Source: Silene conica (taxonomy: Eukaryota; Streptophyta; Magnoliopsida; Caryophyllales; Caryophyllaceae). Taken from it: a stretch of 64,000 bases of DNA. The notes under the pieces are model-generated. The model searched no databases. It was not told where the DNA came from and saw nothing but the letters and a program-made list of their open reading frames with translations. The stretch's first letter is position 1. Every line of letters begins with the position of its first letter. The stretch spans positions 51,864,579-51,928,578 of the forward strand of contig CM055313.2 of NCBI GenBank assembly GCA_029255685.2, in the 5' to 3' direction. Made by a program: the position numbers and the translations under genes. Shown one piece after another: positions 22,673 to 35,741 of the stretch.

Positions 22673-23596
22673 ATGGCAAATAACGCTCCACCACACCCAC
22701 ATCACATTTCATGGCTTCGGTCTTTTATGGATCGTTGCAAGCTTGAGAAGCATGGCGCCAATTTTAAAGATTGGGACGCCCAATTGGTGTTGGCCGCGGA
22801 AGCCAACGATAAGACTCGTTATCTTACCATTGCCGCTCCTCCCACTCCCGGTGCTCGTTCATCGGAAGCGACTCGTGAGGCCTATGAGACCTACATGAAG
22901 GAGTCACATGCTTTGAAGAACGTGCTTATATTTTCGATGGAGCCGGATCTCCAAAGAAGAATGATTAAACTAGCCACGGCTAATGAGATTTACACTAAGA
23001 TTGCGACCATGTTTTCGCAAGCTCCTAGGGTAATCCAATATGAGGCGGCCTCCGCATTCTTTGATTTGACCTTAAAGGAAGGTCAAAGGGTTAGTCCTCA
23101 TGTGCTCAAAATGGTTGAGCTAGCCGAAACCTTGAAGTTGCAAGGGGTGAATGTTCCCGACTCGCTTATTATTGACAAAATCCTTCACTCCCTCAACAAA
23201 GTGAAATCGTATGTTCAATTTCGGGTAAATTATAACATGCGCAATCAAGAAACCTCCTTGGACGAGTTACATAAGATGTTGGTCCAAGCGGAGAGGGATA
23301 TGGGACTTAATGAGAGTTCCACAAAGGATGTTCTAAATATCGAGACGAAAAGCAAGGGGAAATTTAAGCGCAAGGCTAACAAGGGTAAAAATGTCAAAGC
23401 CTTCAAACCCGCATCTCCTAAAGAGAAGACTTTTACGAAAGGTGCTTCTTCGTTGTCATCAAAAGTTGATGACAAGTGCCATTATTGCACTAAGATGAGG
23501 CATTGGAAGCGCAATTGCCCGAAGTATCTCCATGACCTCAAAGCCGGAAAGGTTCTTGCAGTAGGTATTAATTCTCGTCAAATTCATGTTATTTAA
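22673..23596 (+). CDS. gag: Gag of F, body 1 (copia-type)
   Basis: A 307-residue protein with an ATG start at 22673. Residues about 13-225 match copia-type gag (SWLRSFMDRC, NFKDWDAQL, LKNVLIFSMEPDLQRR, QAERDMG), followed by a Lys-rich linker and a zinc knuckle at 269-282 (C-X2-C-X4-H-X4-C). It would form the particle and bind RNA. No protease or pol follows, so enzymes must come from elsewhere, plausibly an E-like copia element whose gag is clearly related. The frame looks whole and is identical in the second body. Confidence 0.88.
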   Translation: MANNAPPHPHHISWLRSFMDRCKLEKHGANFKDWDAQLVLAAEANDKTRYLTIAAPPTPGARSSEATREAYETYMKESHALKNVLIFSMEPDLQRRMIKLATANEIYTKIATMFSQAPRVIQYEAASAFFDLTLKEGQRVSPHVLKMVELAETLKLQGVNVPDSLIIDKILHSLNKVKSYVQFRVNYNMRNQETSLDELHKMLVQAERDMGLNESSTKDVLNIETKSKGKFKRKANKGKNVKAFKPASPKEKTFTKGASSLSSKVDDKCHYCTKMRHWKRNCPKYLHDLKAGKVLAVGINSRQIHVI

Positions 23597-25974
23597 TCAA
23601 TTTTTGTATATTGATACAAGTTATTGATTCTTACCCGTTTAGAAATTGTTTTAAAGGGGCTCCTACCAAAGACAAAGGCAAGGAGAAAGCGAAGGATGCT
23701 TGAAGTTCCTTCCATGGATGGCTATGGTAGCATCCAAGATTGTAGACATAAGGAGCATGGCTCTAGTTTTTCATTTTGATGTCTTCTTTCTTTTTGCATT
23801 TTAATTTAAGAACTTTGTATTTCTTGTCAACAAGAATCTTGTTGACACAATGGTTGTAATAGTGGTGACTTGGTTTCCAACCCAAGTCATCCTTTTGTTC
23901 TTAATCAAATATGTTGGTTTTAAAATGCTTTTATAACATGAATTGATACGATTTTCATAGATCGTAATTAAGTACCTTGAATGATTCACCGTACGAAAAA
24001 TATGATAGGATCATTATAAAAGTAATAAGACTTACTTAAAAACGAGAATTGCATCCCGTGAAATACTTCAAATTCAAACATAAGAACATCAGTTCGTTAT
24101 AAGATGATTACCTTAAACGAATGAGAGTACTAATGTCTCACTACTCACTTAATTCTTTATCCAATACACAGTTGTCGGGCGAAAATGCTATCCTTCTTAA
24201 ATAACGGTTATTTTAAAGGATAGAGTGGGAGAAATTCTACGCCCGCAAACCAATGAAATAAATATAGGATCTTAGAGAAACGTCCTATAAGGAGTCCTTA
24301 AGAAGAACTCTAAAAGATTGGATAGAAGAAACTACGAGAGGACACAGAAGAAACTACGCGAGGACACAAAAAGGAAATGTTCCATATGTTGTCAATAGTT
24401 CCCAGAGAGGACAAAGGGAACCGCGAGTGTTAAAAAAAGAAAACCGTTTCCATGATGTTAATGTTTCTGTTTTATAAAGATAATAGAGGAGAAATCATCT
24501 CCCGTTCTCGTGGGAAGGAAAATGAAAAATGAAATGTTCATAGCGAGTTGAGAAAATGTTTGAAGTAAATCAAAATGAAATGTTCATTATGAGTTGAGAA
24601 AATGTTTGAAGATGTGACCTAATCACTATGAAGATAGTGGGAGTTATTAACTATAAGATAGTGACATGGAATTCAGTGGGAGAAAGAATATGAAGTTTTT
24701 CAATTCTAGATGAATGTATGTTAAGAAACATAAATCATAAGTGAGTTCATTATATGATAATGGAACGTCACCGATCAGTTAACGAGGGTTGGATTTGAAT
24801 CCAAGATATGAAAATGTTAATTCATATAACCTTGATCAAAATGCTATAAGTTGAATCAAAACCTTATTTCGATATAAGTTTCTCGAGGAGAACGAATGGA
24901 TCGAATTTAGGTTAACTACAATATGAATTCTAGTACAATATGACTGTGTTCATAAGGATGACATGTCACAAATTTTGAGAAAACAGTGGGAGCTTCCTTA
25001 AAGTAAGGAAACTCGAGTCGAGTATAAAGACTTGAAATGTACTTGAATAAGATCATATTATGCGAGATAATATGAGTCAAAAGGAAACCGAAATTTGTAG
25101 GTTTAAAAGATGTGAAGATAGGGTATATTCACATAACAAACCATTAATACAAATTGATGTATGATCATCAAAGATTGTTTATGTGGAGCAGCAATATCAC
25201 ATTGATTGTTCGCACATGACAATCACTCTTATCGTTTGAGTTATTATTATTATTACTATTAACTCACAATTTATACTTTGTGAAATCCAAATGGGTTGTA
25301 AGAGACAATTTGAACCCCATAAGTGAACTGGATTAACTTAGTATAGCCCATAGTCGCTTGTATGAGGTGACGTCTCGAAGCGACTAGAATGTGAGGCGAT
25401 TGATCGCAAGTTCAAATGTCATAGAGTCATATGGGATGACTAGTTGATCACATAGGCAGACTACAAGAGGCACTTTGTCGGGCATTTAGTGACCGCTTAT
25501 AGAGTTCTGGAAATTTTATAATTAGCCTGGTCGTGGCGAGAGCTACTATATTATTCACATAAGTCGATTCTTTGACTAGAGACTGTTCGCCCAAGGTGAC
25601 ACAGCCTCAGATTGGCTTTGAGTTTAGCTCTACGATCAACCGTTAAAGGGGGTCAAATGGGCTTCTTTTGGGTCATGATGGACTGTGTTAGTCGAAGGGA
25701 ACAGTAGGATAGGAATTGTCCAACCCCTTGTCAGGGTTGTCTTAAATCTCAAGGCCACTCGAGGAGAAGTTTAACTGGAAATGCGTGGCCACGCTCGGGA
25801 GGTATCTATGGTAGATAATTCCGGTCAAAGCAGTTAAATCTCCAGATCGAGAAAAATCGCTCAAGATATGATCAAATGCAAGTACGACCTGGAAGACACC
25901 TTGCATTGAGTGGGAGATGACGTAATAGGACAAGAGAATTGGTGACGCACACTTGTCGAGGACAAGTGGGAGAT
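23597..25974 (+). other. 3' non-coding part of F, body 1
   Basis: About 2.4 kb without a real frame or pol motif. It contains an ATT microsatellite near 25237-25255 and, at 25752-25798, a stretch matching the 3' UTR of copia E (48019-48060, minus). It ends with the polypurine tract AAGTGGGAGAT at 25964-25974. Confidence 0.7.
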
Positions 25975-27198
25975 TGTTGGGAAATGTGTCCTCAACAATA
26001 GTGCTATCACGACAATGATATAATCATTGTCATAAATCTTATAAGAATATGCAAGGGACGATCCGATATTTGATATAGTCAACTTACCAACATTAATCGG
26101 TAATGATTGGCTGACTAGAGTTTGACATTACTGTCGTATGACGGTGGTGGTCAGTTGATCCCTTTAGGTCACACCTATAGGACAGACCCCTTAAATAGAT
26201 AATTGATCAATTATATATGATACGAATTGATCGAACTCCTTAAAACCGTATATCGAGAAATCAGAGGTTAAATCTTAAAGTAAGATTTATATTTGAAATC
26301 GAAATGTGTCGATTGTCAAATATTAATCGATATTTATGAAATGTCGAAATTAGAATGAGATGGGTTCGTGGTTATAACAAATGTTGTATATCGTATTGAC
26401 GATTATTATAATAACCATATTTTGAGACGGTGATTATGAATTACTAAATAATTTGTTAAAATATGATTTGATTAATTTAGAAATATTATTTATGTGATAA
26501 ATATATTTTAAATTAATACAATTGAATTATGTCACATAGGATGTCACATATTACACAATTGTACAAATTACAATTTTGTAAAATAAGGTCCATTTTACAA
26601 TATAATGTGTCGTGTATGTGCATGTGTTATGGATTAATATTAGTAATATTAATTCTTACACACATAATGATTACTATAAGATAGTCTTACATACCTATTA
26701 GTAGGTATGCATACTTGAGTGCATGTGTAAGACAAGCAACCTATTTTGGTCTTCCTAAACACATATCACACGACACACTACCCATATAAGAAATGAGTTG
26801 TTGACATTACTTCATTCTAACCTTCATGCAAAGTTAAGTTTTCTAGTATAAGAAAACCAAAATCCTCTTACATATCATTTACATAATATTTTTAGTAAAC
26901 TAGTAAAGAGATATTAGTTTACGGTTTTAAGTAAACCAATTCGGTCTCCTAGCTCGGGTTCGGTCTTTGGTGTTTGAGGGTAGGTCTTGGGTGCATCGTA
27001 AAGGAGGCAAGCTATAATTTGGTTGCTCCGTGGAGGATCGTCCTAGCGCTTAAAGGACCGATTGTAAGACCCTTTCCGTTATTGTTCCGCATTTACTTTG
27101 CATGCATAAGATCGACTAAATAATTAATGAGTTAATTAGTATAATTAGTAAGATTAAATAATATGAACATATTAGTAAGAGTACACTATTTCCCTTCA
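25975..27198 (+). repeat. LTR2 (middle, hybrid) of F
   Basis: 1224 bp. At sites where LTR1 and LTR3 differ, the left part of LTR2 follows LTR3 and the right part follows LTR1. The switch lies between about positions 26510 and 26870. This is the pattern expected if LTR2 arose by crossing-over between a 3' LTR and a 5' LTR. Confidence 0.9.
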
Positions 27199-29667
27199 AG
27201 TGGTATCAGAGCATTAGGTTGCTTGCATGCAACTCGATTTTTACGTTTTTGCGAGAAAATGCGATTTTAATTAAAAACGAAAATGCTTAGTACATATAGG
27301 ATATGCACGAAAATCATATTGCATGTATATTTTCTGGTCTTAAAATAGTTTTAAGTCATTTGGATGATTTAAGGAATAATATTGTTCAATTTTGTAATTA
27401 AATTGTTTAATTTAGGCTTAAAATCGGTTAAAAATGTTTTATTATGGGAAAAATAGCTAAATAATGTTTCTGGCCATGAATTTTAAATATGTTCTCACAT
27501 GAATTTAACATATTATGAATATATAATTTTCGAGATTATTTAAGTTTTATGCATGGTTTATGAATTTTTAATGGTTAAATAGTCATAAAATGAGTTAAAT
27601 ATGGGTTAAATAGTTATATTATGAATTTAACTATAAAATTTTTTGTAGATGTCACATGCAATATTTAAAATCTATGATGAATTTTCCAGAAATTTTTCTT
27701 TAATATTGCATGAATATTGATTTTTATCGTAAAAATCGTAATATTAGTGCCATATTTTAGCTTAAATAGTTTAAGTTCGAATTTGACCATAAAAATTTAA
27801 TATTGTGTCACATATATTATTGCTAGCATGCATGTGAATTTTGAGCTATTAATCTCGAATTTTGCATGAGAAATGATTTTAATCGGTAAAATCGCGTAAT
27901 ATATGACACAAATTATTAAAAATAGTAAAAGTTACTTAAATGGTCCGAAAAATTCAACCATATTAGTCATATTATATATGATCATCAAAATATTTTTATT
28001 TAGTGCCAAAAGTTTCTGAAATTTTAAGTTTTAATTTTAAAAGGTTAAAATTGGAGATTGAGTGTTGGAAGAGTCATAATCGTTTTCAATCCTAAAACAG
28101 TGTGCATCTGTTTTTTCTTGCATTTTTCAGATACTTTGAGTGTCTAGGAAGATGTAAAAATTATATTGGTATTTTATTTCATAATTTTTGAAGTAATTTT
28201 GAATTTTTCGATTAATTATGCATGTACACGGTTATTTTTACGAAATAAAATGTATATTTCGAAAATATTTAAATTTTAAGGATCTGAAATTTTTAAAATT
28301 TTCAGTATGTTCAAAATTTTGAATTTTGAATTTTCGAAATTTTTATGACTCGTTTGATTATTTTAATGCTATTTCCCATAAAACCGATTAAAACCGAACA
28401 ATATTAAAATAAAAGTTAAGTAATTTTCGAAATTTGAGTAAGACTAAATTTTGAATCCTAAAATGTGTTAGGAAACTTAACTAAATCATGAATAATGATT
28501 CATAGAGTGATTAGTGATTTTAAAATTGTTTAAATTACGTTATTCCATAAAACCGTGTTATTACGACTAACGATATTTAAAACGTGTTTAAATAGGACGA
28601 TTTGGCTTAGGTTTTGCATTTTACATAAGCATTGCATATTTAATTATTGTTTATGAATGTCATAATTTATTTACGTAATTTTGAATTATGTAATTTACTT
28701 AGTATGGCCTTAAATTTTAATCGATATTTCCCGAAATGTAAGGGTTTATTGATTCGGTTGTAATTTAATGTGATCTCGTATCACTATATTTTATTGTTTT
28801 ATTTCATAATGTATAAAATAGATAGAAAATTTGTAATTATTTGTAATTCCGGAGATCCTTGAAGACGGTGCCATTTCGGAAAGGAGTTCCGACCAAGACG
28901 GAGTTTGCCTTGGGATGCGTGCCGCGTGTGAAGTTCAAGGGACCAAAGGAGTTGGTTTCCGAATTTGTATTTTACATTTAATTTTCTATTTTAGGAAAGG
29001 CCATACTAGGGTTTCATTTATGCTTTTATTATTTATGCTTTTATTTATGATTATCATGTTTGCATGCATAGCCAAATCGTCATTCAATCTCATGCATTTC
29101 ATCGATTTTATCGACTGTGTCAATCAATTTATCGATAATTCACCGACTTAGTTCACTTAAAGGAGATAGATAATAAATTGACAAGATCTCTTACGTTATT
29201 TAAAAATCGAGACATAGCCTTAGCAAAAAGTAAAGAACCCGCGAAGGATCTTCTTCATAAGGGAGTAGGCTCGGCTAAATCGGGGTGCAAACCTTATTAC
29301 GTTGGTGAAGTGGGGTAATATGATTACGTTCTCGAAATTTGGTTGATCTCGACGAAGTTATTCGAGCCACCGTAGTGGTAATAAGTTCGGACTAAGATAA
29401 GAATTAGTGTAATTTTATCGACCGAGAGTTCTAAAAGTAGAATCGATTAAGGGGTTAATCTACCGAGTCATATTAATGAGGGATGTATCGGCTAAATTGT
29501 GCCCGAGTTAGTGTGTATTTGGGTCTCGGGATCATTTACTTAATTGGGTAAGAGATCATTAAGTAGATGCTTAACTTGTTTAAAATTTACAAGTTTATTT
29601 AATAAAACGATAATTGTGTTTTAATTCCTTTATTTTATTGTAGTTCAATTTCGACTTTCAATCATCA
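27199..29667 (+). other. Primer site and long leader of F, body 2
   Basis: Near-identical repeat of 20204-22672, with the primer site at 27201-27212, the conserved block at 28840-29575 and the 78-codon frame at 28915-29151. Confidence 0.85.
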
Positions 29668-30591
29668 ATGGCAAATAACGCTCCACCACACCCACATCAC
29701 ATTTCATGGCTTCGGTCTTTTATGGATCGTTGCAAGCTTGAGAAGCATGGCGCCAATTTTAAAGATTGGGACGCCCAATTGGTGTTGGCCGCGGAAGCCA
29801 ACGATAAGACTCGTTATCTTACCATTGCCGCTCCTCCCACTCCCGGTGCTCGTTCATCGGAAGCGACTCGTGAGGCCTATGAGACCTACATGAAGGAGTC
29901 ACATGCTTTGAAGAACGTGCTTATATTTTCGATGGAGCCGGATCTCCAAAGAAGAATGATTAAACTAGCCACGGCTAATGAGATTTACACTAAGATTGCG
30001 ACCATGTTTTCGCAAGCTCCTAGGGTAATCCAATATGAGGCGGCCTCCGCATTCTTTGATTTGACCTTAAAGGAAGGTCAAAGGGTTAGTCCTCATGTGC
30101 TCAAAATGGTTGAGCTAGCCGAAACCTTGAAGTTGCAAGGGGTGAATGTTCCCGACTCGCTTATTATTGACAAAATCCTTCACTCCCTCAACAAAGTGAA
30201 ATCGTATGTTCAATTTCGGGTAAATTATAACATGCGCAATCAAGAAACCTCCTTGGACGAGTTACATAAGATGTTGGTCCAAGCGGAGAGGGATATGGGA
30301 CTTAATGAGAGTTCCACAAAGGATGTTCTAAATATCGAGACGAAAAGCAAGGGGAAATTTAAGCGCAAGGCTAACAAGGGTAAAAATGTCAAAGCCTTCA
30401 AACCCGCATCTCCTAAAGAGAAGACTTTTACGAAAGGTGCTTCTTCGTTGTCATCAAAAGTTGATGACAAGTGCCATTATTGCACTAAGATGAGGCATTG
30501 GAAGCGCAATTGCCCGAAGTATCTCCATGACCTCAAAGCCGGAAAGGTTCTTGCAGTAGGTATTAATTCTCGTCAAATTCATGTTATTTAA
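29668..30591 (+). CDS. gag: Gag of F, body 2 (copia-type)
   Basis: The 307-residue product is identical to that of 22673-23596, with the same gag domain and zinc knuckle. No pol follows. Identity across the whole body points to a very recent duplication, or to an assembly artefact. Confidence 0.88.
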   Translation: MANNAPPHPHHISWLRSFMDRCKLEKHGANFKDWDAQLVLAAEANDKTRYLTIAAPPTPGARSSEATREAYETYMKESHALKNVLIFSMEPDLQRRMIKLATANEIYTKIATMFSQAPRVIQYEAASAFFDLTLKEGQRVSPHVLKMVELAETLKLQGVNVPDSLIIDKILHSLNKVKSYVQFRVNYNMRNQETSLDELHKMLVQAERDMGLNESSTKDVLNIETKSKGKFKRKANKGKNVKAFKPASPKEKTFTKGASSLSSKVDDKCHYCTKMRHWKRNCPKYLHDLKAGKVLAVGINSRQIHVI

Positions 30592-32969
30592 TCAATTTTT
30601 GTATATTGATACAAGTTATTGATTCTTACCCGTTTAGAAATTGTTTTAAAGGGGCTCCTACCAAAGACAAAGGCAAGGAGAAAGCGAAGGATGCTTGAAG
30701 TTCCTTCCATGGATGGCTATGGTAGCATCCAAGATTGTAGACATAAGGAGCATGGCTCTAGTTTTTCATTTTGATGTCTTCTTTCTTTTTGCATTTTAAT
30801 TTAAGAACTTTGTATTTCTTGTCAACAAGAATCTTGTTGACACAATGGTTGTAATAGTGGTGACTTGGTTTCCAACCCAAGTCATCCTTTTGTTCTTAAT
30901 CAAATATGTTGGTTTTAAAATGCTTTTATAACATGAATTGATACGATTTTCATAGATCGTAATTAAGTACCTTGAATGATTCACCGTACGAAAAATATGA
31001 TAGGATCATTATAAAAGTAATAAGACTTACTTAAAAACGAGAATTGCATCCCGTGAAATACTTCAAATTCAAACATAAGAACATCAGTTCGTTATAAGAT
31101 GATTACCTTAAACGAATGAGAGTACTAATGTCTCACTACTCACTTAATTCTTTATCCAATACACAGTTGTCGGGCGAAAATGCTATCCTTCTTAAATAAC
31201 GGTTATTTTAAAGGATAGAGTGGGAGAAATTCTACGCCCGCAAACCAATGAAATAAATATAGGATCTTAGAGAAACGTCCTATAAGGAGTCCTTAAGAAG
31301 AACTCTAAAAGATTGGATAGAAGAAACTACGAGAGGACACAGAAGAAACTACGCGAGGACACAAAAAGGAAATGTTCCATATGTTGTCAATAGTTCCCAG
31401 AGAGGACAAAGGGAACCGCGAGTGTTAAAAAAAGAAAACCGTTTCCATGATGTTAATGTTTCTGTTTTATAAAGATAATAGAGGAGAAATCATCTCCCGT
31501 TCTCGTGGGAAGGAAAATGAAAAATGAAATGTTCATAGCGAGTTGAGAAAATGTTTGAAGTAAATCAAAATGAAATGTTCATTATGAGTTGAGAAAATGT
31601 TTGAAGATGTGACCTAATCACTATGAAGATAGTGGGAGTTATTAACTATAAGATAGTGACATGGAATTCAGTGGGAGAAAGAATATGAAGTTTTTCAATT
31701 CTAGATGAATGTATGTTAAGAAACATAAATCATAAGTGAGTTCATTATATGATAATGGAACGTCACCGATCAGTTAACGAGGGTTGGATTTGAATCCAAG
31801 ATATGAAAATGTTAATTCATATAACCTTGATCAAAATGCTATAAGTTGAATCAAAACCTTATTTCGATATAAGTTTCTCGAGGAGAACGAATGGATCGAA
31901 TTTAGGTTAACTACAATATGAATTCTAGTACAATATGACTGTGTTCATAAGGATGACATGTCACAAATTTTGAGAAAACAGTGGGAGCTTCCTTAAAGTA
32001 AGGAAACTCGAGTCGAGTATAAAGACTTGAAATGTACTTGAATAAGATCATATTATGCGAGATAATATGAGTCAAAAGGAAACCGAAATTTGTAGGTTTA
32101 AAAGATGTGAAGATAGGGTATATTCACATAACAAACCATTAATACAAATTGATGTATGATCATCAAAGATTGTTTATGTGGAGCAGCAATATCACATTGA
32201 TTGTTCGCACATGACAATCACTCTTATCGTTTGAGTTATTATTATTATTACTATTAACTCACAATTTATACTTTGTGAAATCCAAATGGGTTGTAAGAGA
32301 CAATTTGAACCCCATAAGTGAACTGGATTAACTTAGTATAGCCCATAGTCGCTTGTATGAGGTGACGTCTCGAAGCGACTAGAATGTGAGGCGATTGATC
32401 GCAAGTTCAAATGTCATAGAGTCATATGGGATGACTAGTTGATCACATAGGCAGACTACAAGAGGCACTTTGTCGGGCATTTAGTGACCGCTTATAGAGT
32501 TCTGGAAATTTTATAATTAGCCTGGTCGTGGCGAGAGCTACTATATTATTCACATAAGTCGATTCTTTGACTAGAGACTGTTCGCCCAAGGTGACACAGC
32601 CTCAGATTGGCTTTGAGTTTAGCTCTACGATCAACCGTTAAAGGGGGTCAAATGGGCTTCTTTTGGGTCATGATGGACTGTGTTAGTCGAAGGGAACAGT
32701 AGGATAGGAATTGTCCAACCCCTTGTCAGGGTTGTCTTAAATCTCAAGGCCACTCGAGGAGAAGTTTAACTGGAAATGCGTGGCCACGCTCGGGAGGTAT
32801 CTATGGTAGATAATTCCGGTCAAAGCAGTTAAATCTCCAGATCGAGAAAAACCGCTCAAGATATGATCAAATGCAAGTACGACCTGGAAGACACCTTGCA
32901 TTGAGTGGGAGATGACGTAATAGGACAAGAGAATTGGTGACGCACACTTGTCGAGGACAAGTGGGAGAT
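30592..32969 (+). other. 3' non-coding part of F, body 2
   Basis: Repeat of 23597-25974, ending in the same polypurine tract at 32959-32969. No gene. Confidence 0.85.
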
Positions 32970-34191
32970 TGTTGGGAAATGTGTCCTCAACAATAGTGCT
33001 ATCACGACAATGATATAATCATTGTCATAAATCTTATAAGAATATGCAAGGGACGATCCGATATTTGATATAGTCAACTTACCAACATTAATCGGTAATG
33101 ATTGGCTGACTAGAGTTTGACATTACTGTCGTATGACGGTGGTGGTCAGTTGATCCCTTTAGGTCACACCTATAGGACAGACCCCTTAAATAGATAATTG
33201 ATCAATTATATATGATACGAATTGATCGAACTCCTTAAAACCGTATATCGAGAAATCAGAGGTTAAATCTTAAAGTAAGATTTATATTTGAAATCGAAAT
33301 GTGTCGATTGTCAAATATTAATCGATATTTATGAAATGTCGAAATTAGAATGAGATGGGTTCGTGGTTATAACAAATGTTGTATATCGTATTGACGATTA
33401 TTATAATAACCATATTTTGAGACGGTGATTATGAATTACTAAATAATTTGTTAAAATATGATTTGATTAATTTAGAAATATTATTTATGTGATAAATATA
33501 TTTTAAATTAATACAATTGAATTATGTCACATAGGATGTCACATATTACACAATTGTACAAATTACAATTTTGTAAAATAAGGTCCATTTTACAATATAA
33601 TGTGTCGTGTATGTGCATGTGTTATGGATTAATATTAGTAATATTAATTCTTACACACATAATGATTACTATAAGATAGTCTTACATACCTATTAGTAGG
33701 TATGCATACTTGAGTGCATGTGTAAGACAAGCAACCTATTTTGGTCTTCCTAAACACATATCACACGACACACTACCCATATAAGAAATGAGTTGTTGAC
33801 ATTACTTCATTCTAACCTTCATGCAAAGTTAAGTTTTCTAGTATAAGAAAACCAAAATCCTCTTAAATATCATTTACATAATATTTTTAGTAAACTAGTA
33901 AAGAGATATTAGTTTACGGTTTTAAGTAAACCAATTCCGTCTCCTAGCTCGGGTTCGGTCTTTGGTGTTTGAGGGTAGGTCTTGGGTGCATCGTAAAGGA
34001 GGCAAGCTAATTTGGTTGCTCCGTGGAGGATCGTCCTAGCGCTTAAAGGACCGATTGTAAGACCCTTTCCGTTATTGTTCCGCATTTACTTTGCATGCAT
34101 AAGATCGACTAAATAATTAATGAGTTAATTAGTATAGTTAGTAAGATTAAATAATATGAACATGTTAGTAAGACTACACTAGTTCCCTTCA
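32970..34191 (+). repeat. LTR3 of F
   Basis: About 1222 bp ending TTCCCTTCA, followed by the target duplication TCAGC at 34192-34196. It differs from LTR1 at about 1% of sites, dating the original insertion to a few hundred thousand years under grass-type rates. Confidence 0.92.
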
Positions 34192-34279
34192 TCAGCGGCC
34201 AACACTTGATGACATGTTCATTCACACAAACAACAAGCAAGTAATTGACTCAGAGGCCAACACTAGATGGCATGGCCAA

Positions 34280-34850
34280 TCACAGAACATACAAGAATAG
34301 AATGAACGCCGTCAGGGAACATAACCGTTACCACTGACCGCTAGGTCGCATAACCACGACACTAGCTATCGGGACGCACAACCACGACACCGACTCTATG
34401 TATACTGCATAACCGACAACTATATGCCTAAGACCTGGCCAGACCTCTCGATGTAATAACCTACACCGAACGACACACGGGGACCGTGCCGCATAACCAC
34501 GGACACCGACCAATCCCCAACATAGATAAAACCCATAGCCGGGGCGGCATTAGTTCATTACAATGATACACAAATCGTACCACCGCTATCCATTCACAAA
34601 CAAGGCGACATAATCGTCACTCACAAACTTAGGATGACATAACCGTCATCCAACCACAAGTAAGGCAACATAACCGTTACCCAACTCAATCTTAAGATAA
34701 CATAACCGTTATCAAATCACAAGTAAAGTAACATAACCGTTACTCGACTCAACTCAAGACAACATAACCGTTATCAAGTTACAAGTAAGAGAACCTAACC
34801 GTTATCATTACCACTCAAGCTAACATAACCGTTAACTAACTCATTTAATA
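34280..34850 (+). repeat. Loose ACATAACCGTTA repeat in the B LTR
   Basis: The word CATAACCGTTA and variants (CATAACCACGACAC, CATAACCGTCAT) recur at about 25-40 bp intervals. The clearest run is at 34610-34840, with alternating tails such as AATCACAAGTAA and AACTCAA. Confidence 0.75.
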
Positions 34851-35511
34851 CATGTGAGCTTCAATTCGAACAAGACAACACTTAAGCTAGTTTTGAGAAG
34901 CTAACTTGAAGCGGGAGCCGGTCTCCCTTCCGGTTGCCCGACCGGGGGGTCTTCCTCCTCAATTTAGCTACTAAAACGGCTTAAGCATTCAACCATGCAA
35001 CAACAACATAAGTATCCAAACATTTTACCCACTTGAGTAATACAATAAAGAGAATTCATGTGACGAGTCTCATGCACAAGTTTACATTTCATTCGGGAAA
35101 TAAAATAACTAGCATTTAATGACAAGTTCATGTCGTAAGTATGTGAATTAACATGAAGAATATACGTAATTCGAGTCATGAATCATAAATGATTATTGTA
35201 TACACTCTAATAGAAGTTTTATAATAATTTAACATACTCAAAAAATGTCCGAACGAGCAACAACACGATGAGTAGCTTTTTATCACTAAGCCTATGGTCG
35301 ATTAACATGAGGCTAACGGAAGTATAATTTACGAAAGTCATATAATATATTCATATATCAAGGAGGAGAAGGAGAGGCAAAGATTAACCAAGGGAATAAG
35401 TGCAAAGTAAAGAGATGAAAGCAAAAAGGAAGAATTGAAGCCTTGGCATACACAAACAAGAGCCAAAATGAAGAATTGAAAACTCGGTTTCACAAGGGTC
35501 AACTTCAAACG

Positions 35512-35590
35512 ACTATATCTCGAGTTCTAGAGCTCCTATTGATGCAAGGCCAAGAGGAGGTGAAAGCTTGTGATCTTAGCTTTCCAACGA
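35512..35590 (+). repeat. 79-bp module shared with the D LTR
   Basis: Contains TATCTCGAGTTCTAGAGCT, then GGAGGTGAAAGCTT and CTTAGCTTTCCAACG. It matches 45722-45800 in D closely. Here it runs against B's transcription; in D it runs with D's. In both places a palindrome array follows 75-105 bp downstream. Confidence 0.75.
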
Positions 35591-35663
35591 TAGGTCACAC
35601 GCCTCATTTGGATAAGAAACGAGAGAGATATGGCCTTTCGAAGATGCTGCTGTCAGACTAAAC

Positions 35664-35741
35664 CGCGGCCTGCGCTAAATACCGCAGCCCTGCGCTATTT
35701 GACGTAGCTTGTGCCAATAGACGCAGCCTGCGCTTTTCTCT
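35664..35741 (+). repeat. CGCAGCCTGCG array in the B LTR
   Basis: Four copies or near copies (CGCGGCCTGCG, CGCAGCCCTGCG, a decayed one, CGCAGCCTGCG). The motif is the one that fills arrays in element C, a different lineage. Confidence 0.8.

Larger units (their letters stand above)
18980..34191 (+). mobile_element. Element F: tandem gag-only copia-like element, three LTRs and two bodies
   Basis: The structure is LTR1 18980-20203, body 20204-25974, LTR2 25975-27198, body 27199-32969, LTR3 32970-34191, with a period of 6995 bp. A single target duplication TCAGC flanks the whole (18975-18979 and 34192-34196), so this is one insertion that later became tandem. The bodies differ at about 2 sites in 5.77 kb; LTR1 and LTR3 differ by about 1%. 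Each body has a primer site, a long leader and a gag but no protease, RT or integrase, as in the TR-GAG class of non-autonomous elements. Gag looks whole in both bodies. It is inserted in the right LTR of B. Confidence 0.92.

Noticed and set aside
18980-34191. F as two independent insertions side by side
   Set aside because: One target duplication flanks the whole, the middle LTR is shared and hybrid, and the bodies are almost identical.
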